The notes under the pieces were generated by a model. That model had not been told where the DNA came from, did not search any database, and worked only from the letters and a program-made list of their open reading frames with translations. A program made the position numbers and the translations under genes. From assembly GCA_033239525.1 (NCBI GenBank), contig BSYO01000003.1, positions 5,822,001 to 5,886,000 on the forward strand: 64,000 nucleotides of DNA. Reading direction: 5' to 3'. Below, piece by piece: positions 25,480-35,700 of the stretch; position 1 is the first letter of the stretch; every line of letters starts with the position of its first letter. The DNA is from Nepenthes gracilis (Eukaryota > Streptophyta > Magnoliopsida > Caryophyllales > Nepenthaceae).

Positions 25480-26400
25480 TTTACGGCAGAACGTCAACGT
25501 CTTTGCATGGACTCCTGCAGACATGCTTGTAATTTCGGTCAGAGTAATGGTTCATAAAATAAGCCTCGATCCTGGCCGCAAGCTTATCAGGTAGAAGTGG
25601 AGAAACCACTCCGTGAAAAAATTAATCGCCATCCAGGAAGAAGTAAAAAGATGCTATACGCCGACTTCATTAGGGAGCTCTAGTACCCTGATTGGCTTTC
25701 TAACGTCGTCCGAGTAAAGAAAAGTAACGAAAAATGGCGAATGTGCGTCGACTTTACCGACGTTAACAAAACCTACCCTAAAGACAGCTTTTCCTTACCA
25801 CGGATTGACCTGTTAGTGGACTCGACATCTGGACACGAGCTATTGAGTTTCATGAATGTGTACTCGGGTTATAATCTGATCCAAATAAGCCTAGAGGACG
25901 AGGAGCACACCTTGTTTATGACGGATTAAAGTACCAATTGTTATAAGGTCATGCCTTTTGGTCTAAACAACGTTGGCGCCACTTACCAACGGCTTGTGAA
26001 CAAAATATTTGAAAAGCAGATCGGCTGTAATATGGAGGTATACGTCGAAGATATGCTCGTTAAGAGCAGAGACACCAATAACTATATTCGCGATCTGGCT
26101 GAATCTTTCGAGATACTTCGTGCACACCAAATTGAAGTGAATCTCGCCAAGTGCGTCTTTGGAGTCTCCTCTACGAAGTTCCTTGGTTTTATCGTCTCCC
26201 AACGAGGGATCGAGGCAAACCCAGAGAAGATTAAGACTCTCACGGACATGTCTCTACCGCAGACCGTCAAGGACGTCTAGCGACTAACCAGACGACTGGA
26301 GGCCTTGTCCCGTTTCTTGACAAAGTCAGGAGACAAGTACCATCCTTTCTTAAGGCATTAAAGAGAACGAAAGCAAATAGATTCCAGTGGACTGCAGAGT
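25480..26400 (+). pseudogene. pol: Reverse transcriptase region of pol (degenerate)
   Basis: RT motifs occur in order: NVNVFAWTPADM (about 25494), RMCVDFTDVNKTYPKDSF (25738 on), SFMNVYSGYN, MPFGLNNVGATYQRLVN (25951 on), EVYVEDMLVKS (26038 on), KCVFGVSSTKFLGFIVS. The catalytic box is YVED instead of YVDD (26041-26052), a change in the first of the paired catalytic aspartates. Stops or frameshifts lie near 25590-25700, at 25927-25929 and at 26278-26280. RT would copy element RNA into cDNA in the particle; this copy cannot. Confidence 0.9.
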
Positions 26401-26419
26401 GCCAGACAGCCTACGAAGA

Positions 26420-26880
26420 AATTGAAGCGATATCTGGCCAGCCTGCGGTTGCTAACGTCACCCAATGACGGAGAGGAGCTATACTTCAATCTAGTGGTAT
26501 CAGAGATGGCCCTCAACTCCATCTTTATACACCAGAACTCCGATACCCAGAGACCGGTCTACTACATAAGCAAAACATTTATCAGCCCAGAAGTGTGCTA
26601 CCCACGCGCAGAAAAGTTAGCTTTGGCGCTTGTCTTCTCCGTCCGGTAGTTGAGGCCTTATTTTCAGGCTCATCGCGTGATTGTTCTCACTGACTAGCCA
26701 CTCGAAGTGCATTCTCCAGAAGCCTGACGTTTCTGGACGACTGGTAAAGTGGGTTATCGAATTGGGAGAGTTCGATATCAAATTCTAACCCAAACCCACC
26801 ATCAAAGGGCAGGCTTTAGCCAACTTTATTGTTGAGACCATGACACCAATTCTCGAAGAGTAGTCTACTGAGAACATAGG
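26420..26880 (+). pseudogene. pol: First RNase H region of pol (degenerate)
   Basis: The frame at 26422-26649 reads YFNLVVSEMALNSIF, RPVYYISKTFISPEVCYPR and EKLALALVFSVR. It continues past a TAG as LRPYFQAHRVIVLTD and then, with a shift, toward ELGEFDIKF and GQALANFIVET. This is the gypsy-type RNase H that follows RT and removes the RNA strand of the hybrid. Several stops are present. Confidence 0.82.
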
Positions 26881-27200
26881 ATGGAGCAAGGAGGGGCAAG
26901 AATGGGTCCTCAACACAGAATGGGTTTGAAGTGAAGTACTTGCTCAGACTCGACTTTCCAGCGATCAATAATATCGCAGAATACAAAGTCCTGTTGGCTG
27001 GATTGATATTGGCTAAAGAGTGCTCAGCTAGGTGGTTGACCGTCTATAGCGACTCTAAACTAGTTGTCAACCAGGTTAACTGGAATTTCAATACGAGCAA
27101 CTCTCACTTGGCTAAATACTTGGCCAAGGCGAAGGAGATCAACAAGAGACTTAACAAGATGACTCTTGTTCATGTTCCCGAGTTGAGAACTTAAGGCATT
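26880..27200 (+). pseudogene. pol: Second (archaeal-type) RNase H of the Tat lineage
   Basis: The frame at 26931-27194 gives KYLLRLDFPAINNIAEYKV, LAGLILAKECSARWLTVYSDSKLVVNQVN and AKYLAKAKEINKRL. The pattern (N-N-x-A-E-Y, then Y-S-D-S-x-L-V-V-N-Q) is that of the additional RNase H of Tat-lineage gypsy elements, between RNase H and integrase. The E of AEY and the D of SDS look preserved. It sits one frame away from the rest of pol, so a frameshift separates it on each side. Confidence 0.82.
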
Positions 27201-27213
27201 AACTTGCCAGGTA

Positions 27214-28509
27214 GTGGAGGCGAAAGTTCAGATCGATTACTCGAGGATATGCGAAAAATTCTCGGTGCTCCCGCCGGGAGGAGCGAATGTCTGCGAAACT
27301 CCGGCGAAAAATTGGATGACGCCGTACCAAAAATACCTGACGGATGAAGCACTTCCGCAAGACAAAAAATCTAGGTACATAATGGTCGATGGGCAGCTAT
27401 ATCACCGTAGTTACTCGACTCCGTACCTCCAGTGCCTCACTCCAGAGGAGGCCGACTACGCCCTAAGTGAAGTCCATCTCAAAATTTGCGGATCACATAT
27501 TGGCGGCAAGAACTTGACATTTAAGATCATGCGCCAGGGTTACTATTGGCAAACAATGAAAAATGATGTGCTCGAGTTCGTAAAAAGGTGTGAGCCGCCG
27601 CCTCCATGGCATCTTCACCTGACCACCCATTAATGAAGTCCTCCAAGTTCCTTGGCCTTTCACACAATGGGGGCTTGACATTCTCGGCCTATTCCCAATT
27701 GCAACAGGGCAGAGGAAATTCGTTATTGTAGGTATCGACTACTTCACCAAATAGATTGAAGCTATCTCGCTCGCCAAGACCACAGAGCACAACGCTCTGA
27801 AATTCATCGGCAGAACATAGTCAGTAGATTTGGCATTCCCGAGGTCATTATCACCGATAATAAAACCCAATTCTCGAGGAAGTGTTTCACCAAGTATTGC
27901 ACCAATTTGGGTACCAGATTGGTCCACACTTCGGTGGCGTACCCGCAAGCAAACTAACAGGTGGAAGTCACAAACCACACGCTACTCCACGGTCTCAAGA
28001 CCAAGCTAGAGGATAGCGTGGGCTCGTGGGTAGACGAGCTGCCTTCCATCTTTTGGTCTTATCGGACGACCCCAAAGGAGCCGACCAGTGAAACTCCCTT
28101 CAACCTCTATTACGGAACTGAAGCAATAATTCCAGTCGAGATCGGGCTTCCAAGTCTAAGGGTCGAATCCTTCGACCCACAAGGCAATTCCCAAAAAATC
28201 AAAGAACATCTAAACTTGCTGGAAGAAGCCCATGACACTGCCAGGATACAAACCGCAGCCTACCAACAACGGATCGCGCGTTATTACAACAAGAAGGTAA
28301 AAACACGGCAATTCAACATTGGGAACTTGGTCTTGTGGAGCATCGAAGCCACAAGCAAGGTTGTCAACCGAAATAAACTCTCCTCAAATTGGGAAGGACA
28401 TTTCTTAGTCTCTACAATCCTATGGAATGGAGCAGACAAGCTCCGGACTCAGGACGGCAAGCGGGTTCCACGGACGTGGAACGTGACTCACCTTAAGCGC
28501 TACTTCTAG
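27214..28509 (+). pseudogene. pol: Integrase region of pol (degenerate)
   Basis: Integrase would insert the cDNA into chromosomal DNA. In one frame: WMTPYQKYLTDEALP, then the zinc-binding region (EVHLKICGSHIGG, GYYWQTM, VKRCEPPPPWH where C-x2-C is expected). A shifted stretch holds LDILGLFPIATGQRKF and GIDYFTK followed by TAG where Trp is usual, then IITDN. After AYPQAN a TAA precedes QVE (the catalytic Glu region). From 27961 the frame is open for 182 codons (WVDELPSIFWSYRTT, ETPFNLYYGTEAIIPVEI, WNVTHLKRYF at the end). No chromodomain follows. Confidence 0.9.
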
Positions 28510-28710
28510 TAAGGGTCCAGGTATGTTGTCCATATGTGTGCTTGTAAGAGAATATACTTTTTAAATAAAATAAGTATCCTATTTTCATGTACATTGTATC
28601 ATATTGCTATCCTCCTTTTATGTTATGTATGCATGCGCGTGTCTGTATGTTTGATTGCAGGACTGAAACGACCTAGATTGTTCCTAAGTCGGACAAATTT
28701 TCATCCGCTC

Positions 28711-28950
28711 GCTATTAAACCTTAATCATCCAAGCAATCCATGAGTAATCGTATTTAAACACTAGTCATTCAGGTGACCCATGAGCGGTAGTATTTAAAC
28801 CCTGGTCATCCAGGCGACCCATGAGCAGTCATATTTAAACCCTGATCATCCAGGCAACCTACGAGCGGTCGTACTTAAACTCTGATCATTCAGACAGCCT
28901 ACTAATGGTCAAATTAAAATTTGGTCATCTGAGTAGCCCGTTTACGGTCA
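28711..28950 (+). repeat. 40-bp tandem array, six units, in the Tat-type element
   Basis: Units start at 28711, 28751, 28791, 28831, 28871 and 28911 with no length change. Each begins (G/A)TATTTAAAC-like, followed by CTGATCATCCAGG-like, CGACCCATGAGCGGTC-like. The last unit is the most diverged. The array lies 200 bases after the integrase stop, in the 3' non-coding region where Tat-lineage elements are known to carry variable tandem repeats that can seed satellites. Confidence 0.93.
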
Positions 28951-29443
28951 AAATCTTATGGGGCTTAAATAGCACGCGCGACGACCTCCTACACAAGGAG
29001 ATACCGTGATCAGTCAACAACGGTCGACAAAAGTAGGACAGTCCACCCCAAACGTTAGCCGCCCAAGTACGCACTATGGCAGCGCCACCAAACCTTTGCT
29101 CTCGCATGAGAATAGATCAGACTTAGCACGACATCTAGGTTAACCCCAATATCTACTCAAAGGCTCAAGTCTTTCGAAAAACGCCAATAGCGTCCTAAGT
29201 AAGGCAGACGGCCGACCTGTGCACATAGAGGTCGGCCGAAAAACTCAGCAACGAATGAGCAAAAATAACAATAAAGGCAAAAGACACATAGCATTAATGA
29301 AACAGCCATTCTATTATATTTACTCGCAAATACACCAGTCACAAAAACAATGATTACAAAAACTATGGAGGAGCAGAGCTCCTAGAAGAAGGCGTCGGCG
29401 ATCTGCAACTGACCCGAGGCTCCCCCACAAGGCACTCGAGACA
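28951..29443 (+). other. Non-coding part of the Tat 3' region
   Basis: No coding homology is recognised on the plus strand. Short minus-strand frames at 28925-29107 and 29157-29342 have no family resemblance. This stretch would be the 3' flank or UTR of the antisense gene. Confidence 0.5.
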
Positions 29444-31271
29444 CTAGCGGAGCAAGCTCTCCAAATTAAGGAATTCAACCAGAAATTTGGGATCAATTAG
29501 TCGGGCGATACGCCGGATAATGTTGATCCCCTCCCATAACCGAGCTAATAGCATGTTCTCAACTTCGTGGGGATGGATACGAGTGACAAGTTGATTCTCC
29601 AAAGTGGCCATTTGCTCCGCAAGCTAGTCAAGGCACAGCATAGTCTGGTCAACCTCTTCTTTCAAACGAGCACTCTCCTCCTTAAGTTTGTCGTTCTCCT
29701 CCACCAGACCTGACCCCACGGCCCCTTTAAGACTAGCATTCTCCTCTCTTAGCCGAGTGTTATCTACCTCCAGATTGGCTAGCACAGACCCTAAAGCAAT
29801 CTTGTCCTCCCGGTGCTCTGCCCTCGGTGTCTCCAGCTCCTCGTCGAGCCAAGCAATCAATCTATTCTTGTCAGAGATCGCAAGATTTCGCTAGCCAATT
29901 GCCTTAACAACAGCGCTAGAAACTTTTTCCTTCTGTAAAAATAAGTAGCGTTAGCAACAATTAAACTAAAAGGAAAGGCAGGTTGCAAAAATTCACTTGC
30001 CAAATCCCTGCGCGCTGGAAGCACTGGCCTGGCACTAAATCTTGGCTCGGACGACGGAGGGCCAAAAACGGAGCCCCCTTGAGCAGACCTAGTGGTGGCC
30101 TCTGCCATCGACTCCTCTAGCAGTTCTGCCATCAGATCGTCCGTCCCCACTGGCTCTCCAACAGCGGGCTCTTCTGTCCTTTCCACGGCCTGTACAGGCT
30201 CCCCCGCGACAGGCTCCTCCACGATCTCCACTCTAACCTCAACCACTAGTTGAGGCTCTCCAACAATTGGCACTCCTGGCTCCTCTTGAATCTCCTCAGT
30301 GGCAGGCTCGTTAGATGGTGCAACGGCTGGCCCAACAGGAGGCTCAGCAGGCGCCTCCCCAAGTTCCACGACAGGTATCTCCTCTGGTGGATCAGTGGCA
30401 CGCTCAATAATGAGCTCCAAGGAAGGCTCCAACCATAACAAGTGCTCCGAAAGCAGGAGGGCAAGAACAACGCAGCTAGCAGCGAGGCGCAATCTTTCCC
30501 TAAAAACCTCAACGACGGACCCTTTGCCACATACGCTGGAGCTATCCTCCACTCCGACAAGCTAGCCAATTAGCACACTCCTAGGATCAGTGGAGGAAGA
30601 TGAAGAAGGCCTTACTGCTGCCACCATCGTTGTTGGACTAATGGGAGAACCTTCGAAGGTTGGCTCCCTGATTACGAGAACCCCGATCTTCCTCTTCATG
30701 GAGGCCTTCATCGTTTTTTGCTCCGGCGACAGAGTCCCCCACTTGACCTTCTTGGTCTCATCACGAGAGACCAAGTAGTCTCCCCGAAAATCTACAAAAT
30801 GGTCCCCCCCAACTCAAATAACCATTTCATGGGGTCTGTCTCCCCCTCAGAAGGTGTCCTAGTATAAACTTCGGGCACCTTGCCTCATTTCCTGGCCACC
30901 GGTCAGGACCCGTCCACGTGGATAAAGAAAAGCCGATTCTTTCAGTTCTTTAGCGAATCATAGATGGCAATACTAACACAAAGACCGCCACGTGGAGACA
31001 AGGAGAATGTGCAGAAGGTGCACAGATGATACTGCGCGATGGGGACCTGCAAGGCTGTGAAGATCTCAAGCAACTTACTAGGGATCGGGATGCGTAGGCC
31101 ACTCCTCAGGTGGGCTTCATAGACTGTAATGAATCCCTCCAGTGGCAAGCACGCTCTGTCTTCCTTGAACGGAACCCGAAACACAATCTCCTTTGAAATA
31201 TTGTACTCGACGTACAATTTCTTGACATTAGACTCTCTAATAATGGAGGCAATTTCAAGAGCGAAAGCCAT
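29444..31271 (-). pseudogene. Antisense accessory gene of the Tat-type element, with a predicted intron
   Basis: Reading on the minus strand, an ATG at 31271 opens a 109-codon frame (MAFALEIASIIRESNVKKLY; EAHLRSGLRIPIPSKLLEIF) that resembles the plant 'putative gypsy type transposon' domain (Transposase_28). Homology-like sequence continues through shifted frames (30562-30774, Lys/Ser-rich), then a long Pro/Glu-rich frame (29857-30552 as read through, with PPEEIP, EEPGVP, VGEPV repeats). A 64-base GT..AG intron at 29933-29996 joins it in frame to a coiled coil (29624-29860; RLREENAS, LVEENDKLKEESARLKEE) and, past one TAG, to a further open stretch ending with TAG at 29444. Several stops and shifts make this copy dead. 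The molecular role of such proteins is unknown. Confidence 0.72.
29933..29996 (-). other. Predicted spliceosomal intron in the antisense gene
   Basis: On the minus strand the donor is GGCAA/GTGAATTTT and the acceptor TTATTTTTACAG/AAGG. A CTAAC branch-point-like motif (GTTGCTAACG) lies about 20-25 bases before the acceptor AG. Removing these 64 bases joins the upstream Pro/Glu-rich frame to the downstream coiled-coil frame without a shift. One TAG remains 14 codons later. Confidence 0.65.
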
Positions 31272-31765
31272 AGATGTGAGGCAAAGAAGTTACAGAATAC
31301 TTAGAACTTTTCGGCAGAAGGAGAGAGAAAGGAATGCGTGGAAAATTTAAAAGGAAAACGGACGGACAACTTAAAGGTAATGTGAACGCCGGTTGGCAGA
31401 ACCGCCTCGTAAGAGAGCACCATCATTGCTGCCACGTGGTGCCTCCAGAACGGACAATGATGAATCAGATACCCCGGTGCATTAATTACCAGGACCTTCA
31501 ATTCACCGTGTGCAGGCACGTGGCCACCTTTTCGTCTGATGAAACGACTCGTGATAGCGCGTCACTCCACTTCCACAAGTTCTCCGGATTCTGACTTAGA
31601 CGATCAACCAATCCGATCAACGCTTCCTTCAGCAATTCTCTAGACTTTACCTCAGACGGTCAACCATTCTGCTCAACGCCCCCTTCTCCAGAATAGCAGG
31701 ACCTGGCAGGTTTCAAGGCACGAGACCCACCACGAACATACTGGAGGTCAGAATTCAGACCACCA

Positions 31766-31778
31766 GCATGGGGGCTAA
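31766..31778 (+). other. Polypurine tract of the Tat-type element
   Basis: AGCATGGGGGCTAA lies immediately before the 3' LTR, the expected site for second-strand priming. It matches the tract of the 18-kb element in core (GGGGGCTA). Confidence 0.8.
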
Positions 31779-32765
31779 TGATGAGTACACCCATAGTGGG
31801 CTGGCCCAATGAGAAGAAGCGACCCAAATCCATAAGGGCCTACATATAAGTCTAGACAGTCAACGCGAACAGTTGATCGGACGAAAGAAAAATTAGACCA
31901 GTGTAAGGACAGGCAACTGACACAAAGGACTGTTGACCAACAGCACTACAGTGGGCCGGCCCATGAGCAATCCTTATGTGGGCCAGGACCAGTTTGACTT
32001 GCATTCTCGTCCATGACTAGCAACGGCCTTCTTTCCTAATTTCACGATCTCCTAAAAGGCAATTTTTATAGCAATAGTCACCAACAGATTCAGCACACAC
32101 CCTATGAGAAAATCGTTGAATTCTCTCTCCTGTCTACTATAAACTCTAATTGTTACAAAAACACAGAAGGAAGGCAATCATTCCTTCCAAGGAGCCATTA
32201 CCGCCATTAATGTCTGCACTAAGAAAGGAAGTCGGTCTAGTAGAGCCCATGAATCGAGCCTTCCTACCTAAAGGAAGAGGCCCAGCTTCTCAACTATAAG
32301 AAGACCATGGAATCCACACTCTAGGGCACGCCTTATTTCAGCAAACAAACGCTCTCATACCAACTTCAATCTCTCTCAAGCTTACGTTCTTTTTTCCTTG
32401 AGGAATCCCTTAGAGCTCACACAGCGCTCTCTCAAACTCTCACACTTGACAGAACACCCACGCTCTCTTTCTCTCCTATCACTACTCCTCACGAGCAACA
32501 TTAACCTCTCTCAACGAAAGCCAAATCGTCACTACAAACACTCTTTGTTTTTCTCCTTATTCTCCTCTTTCCCTTACCTTTTCGATTTTGGAAGGCTGTT
32601 TTTACTGATTTAATTGTCGGAGTATTTTTAGTGGGACAATATCTCACCGATACCTGACCTCTCGTTTATTTTAGTGGTGTGTAGGATTTTGACTTGGTAA
32701 ACGCAGCCGGATTCAACGATCAATGTAAACCAAACTCGTTTGAAATTTGGTTTCATGACTCATCA
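31779..32765 (+). repeat. 3' LTR of the Tat-type element
   Basis: 987 bases from TGATGAGTACACCC to CATGACTCATCA. It is co-linear with 22236-23039 but includes about 225 extra bases near its 3' end (about 32530-32755) not found in the 5' LTR. It is followed by AAGTT. Confidence 0.85.
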
Positions 32766-32770
32766 AAGTT

Positions 32771-35700
32771 CTTATATAATTTCACTTTTTTTATTATTTC
32801 TAACCATTTCAAAAAATTAGAGTCAAACAAATCTAACAGGATTATTATAGAATAATATCACAGTTTTTTAATTTTTGTATTTTAACATAATAATTCAATT
32901 TTATTAACTATATGTTCAATATTTAATATTTTATTAGAGTGGATTATTTTAAATTTTTATTTTTTTACTTTTAGCACGTCACCTAAATTTTGTTAATTAT
33001 ATGAAAATAAAAAAATAGAAAATGATGAATTTGAATAAATTCTTATAAGCATGAGAGGCGGATATTATTTTTTAAATAATTTTTTACTTGTAAAATTGAA
33101 AATTGTTGAGACATTATGAATATTATGAATAATTAAATAATTGACGGACGTAAAATATTTTTTTAAAAGTGAGAAAAAAAATAAAAGGATTATGTCTATA
33201 GACTTAAAATAAATAATTGAGATGAGTAAATCAGTTAATTTAATTATGTTACTTTATAGATTTTTCAAACATATATATTCGACCCAAATTATTCACATAT
33301 TTTCAAAATCAGTTTAATTTTTTTCAAAAAGTCATTTTTGGATATAAGAATTAATTTTAAAAAATTGGTTTCATATTGATAGAAAAATTGAAATTAATTT
33401 CTATAGAAAATTTATACCATTGATATTAAAACTACTTAAAATTTTATATTTGAAAATATATGAATATTTATTTTTATAAGTCAAGGATGTAGTATATATT
33501 TAAGATATTTCTACATTAAAATACTATTTAAGATTGTAATTTAATAAAATATATTGTGATTTTGCTTCAATGTACGACAAATTTGAGGTAATTTATATGA
33601 TAATAAATGCCAAATTATATTTCTAAATATCACCCTGTTAAATAAATAAAGACGAGTCAGCCAAACTTGCAAAGCTCCGCTTTTCTTATGGGCCTATTGG
33701 GCTTACTCTCCCATTTTTACAAAACCATTTCACCCGAAGCCAAAACCAAGTTACAGTTTCCAGCTCCATCTAAGGTTTTTTTTTTTTTTTTTTTGAATCA
33801 TGGCGTTTAAAAAATATAGTTTTATTAGTATGCTCCTATTATTTTATCCTTCGTATTTCAAATATTAAGGATATAATTATAATAATATAAATGACTATAA
33901 TTATAATATTTATCGAATATTATGCTTAGTAAATAATAGTAGTTGTTCAAATTGTCAATTTGAAATCCTTCTAATTATATTTCAGTAAATTTATTAGTGG
34001 GTTGATTAAAGGGGGGGATCCCTCCTCGTAGGCTTTTGGATTTATAAAATTACATATTTATGATTATTATAAATCAAAACAATATTTATTTAAAAAGCTG
34101 TTAATCCATAATTGTCAACTACATTAGCTGATAGCATCTCTTAGATTAGACTTTTGCAGGAGATTTAAAATTAAATTTTGCCTGTAATAAAGCTAGGGAA
34201 AGAGGTTTTGACAATAGGGCTTTTTTTTATTCCTTAGTTGGTTCCATTATTTTGGGCTTTTTAACATAAAGGTCATATAAAAGAATAACAGCAAAAAAGC
34301 GAGCCATGGAGGAAAGCTGGTAGTCCACTAAGCCCTTTGGAAAATAACAGACAAAAAGAAAAAAAAAAAGGGAATTATTTTAGAGATATTTTTTAAAATT
34401 AAAATTTAGATAATTTTTTATGATATAATATCTATTTATATATTTTATTTTTATATATTTATTAATAAATATGGATGGATAAGTGTGCCATTGAACATAT
34501 TCTAATATAACTAGATGGTATTTTTGTTACACAATGATGAAATTATGCGAGCCCATGTTTTGTAAATCAATAATCTAATTCGTTTCTTCTAGTTATAATT
34601 TATCTATACCTGACTTTTTATATATGTGACTTATTAAAAATTTTAGAAATTATAAAATAAAATATGCCTAGGGTAGATTGTGGATAAATTATTAGAGTAT
34701 TAATATTATATTATTTATTTAAAAATATTTAAATTAGACTGTTTATATTATTATTTTAAATTTAAATATTTATTATAATTCACGTAGCATAACATCTTAT
34801 CTATGCAGCCTATTATACTAATCAAATAATATTTTTAAAAAAATTTTAAAATAGTTGACTATATTTTTTAAACTATTTATCAATGATTAAATTATACTTA
34901 TTATATTATCTTATGATATTTTTTAAAATGTATTTAAAAAGTATTTTATTGATATAAGGGAGAATATAAATCAAAGTTGGGATGAGCTATGATAATAACA
35001 ACCATAAGAAGAATAACGATCATCAAAAAATAATATAATAAGGAGAGTTTGAAGAGAAGGCACAAGATGCAGGAGAAAATAATAGATGAGAGGGAAAAAT
35101 CTTACACTAAAATTTAAAATATCTAAATTAAATTATTTTACTGATAAAATTTAAATTTTTAGAAGGGGAAAAAAATTTGGTGATCCGTTATGGTAACTTT
35201 TTCAATGTAAATACTGATATTTAGATATAAATATTTATTTAAACGGATTGATATAAATACTCTTAATAAATAGGCTAAGTATCATTTTCCTAAGTAAATG
35301 CAACTCTTGGAGATGGGCTTTTCTTAGCGGATACATTTGCCTCATGATCCACTTGAAGGCCCAAAGTGAAGTCCATATTTCAATACTCGCAACTTTGGCC
35401 TCTGCCTAAATCAGGAATAATGAATGAAAAAAAATCAAAATTAGGTTTTTTTTTCAGTTTTAAAACATTGTTTTTTTTAACTTTATTTGTAATATTAATT
35501 TTTAAATTTTTTATTTAATTTTTTTTACTAATTTTACTCTATATAACAAAACTAGATCAAATTAATTATGTCTTGAATACTGGCCGTACGATGTTGCACA
35601 AAAAAATAAGGGTATAAAAATATAACATAAAAATTATATAATTTGATAGTTTTGTAACATAGAATAAAATTTATAATGAGATAAGATTAAATAATAGAGT

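Larger units (their letters stand above)
22236..32765 (+). mobile_element. Ty3/gypsy LTR retrotransposon, Tat-type, degenerate
   Basis: A 10.5-kb element. The 5' LTR begins TGATGAATACGCCC and the 3' LTR begins TGATGAGTACACCC, and both end ATCA. Flanking bases AAATT (22231-22235) and AAGTT (32766-32770) match at 4 of 5 positions, as expected for an old target duplication. Order: LTR, TGGCGCC primer site, gag, protease, RT, RNase H, second RNase H, integrase, 40-bp tandem array, antisense gene, polypurine tract, LTR. A second, archaeal-type RNase H between RNase H and integrase, no chromodomain, and extra ORFs near the 3' LTR are recognised marks of the plant Tat lineage. Every ORF carries stops or frameshifts, so the element is inactive. 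Confidence 0.92.

Noticed and set aside
28711..28950. Six evenly spaced repeats might suggest a CRISPR array
   Set aside because: The units are directly adjacent with no unique spacers and lie inside a plant retroelement; it is an ordinary tandem array.
30299..30565. Plus-strand frames over the Tat 3' region
   Set aside because: Shadows of the antisense accessory gene, whose minus-strand frame has the domain-like and coiled-coil features.
22236..32765. Possibility that the Tat element is still active
   Set aside because: Stops in gag, protease, RT, RNase H and integrase, at least two frameshifts, altered YVDD and protease motifs, and unequal LTRs rule out autonomy.
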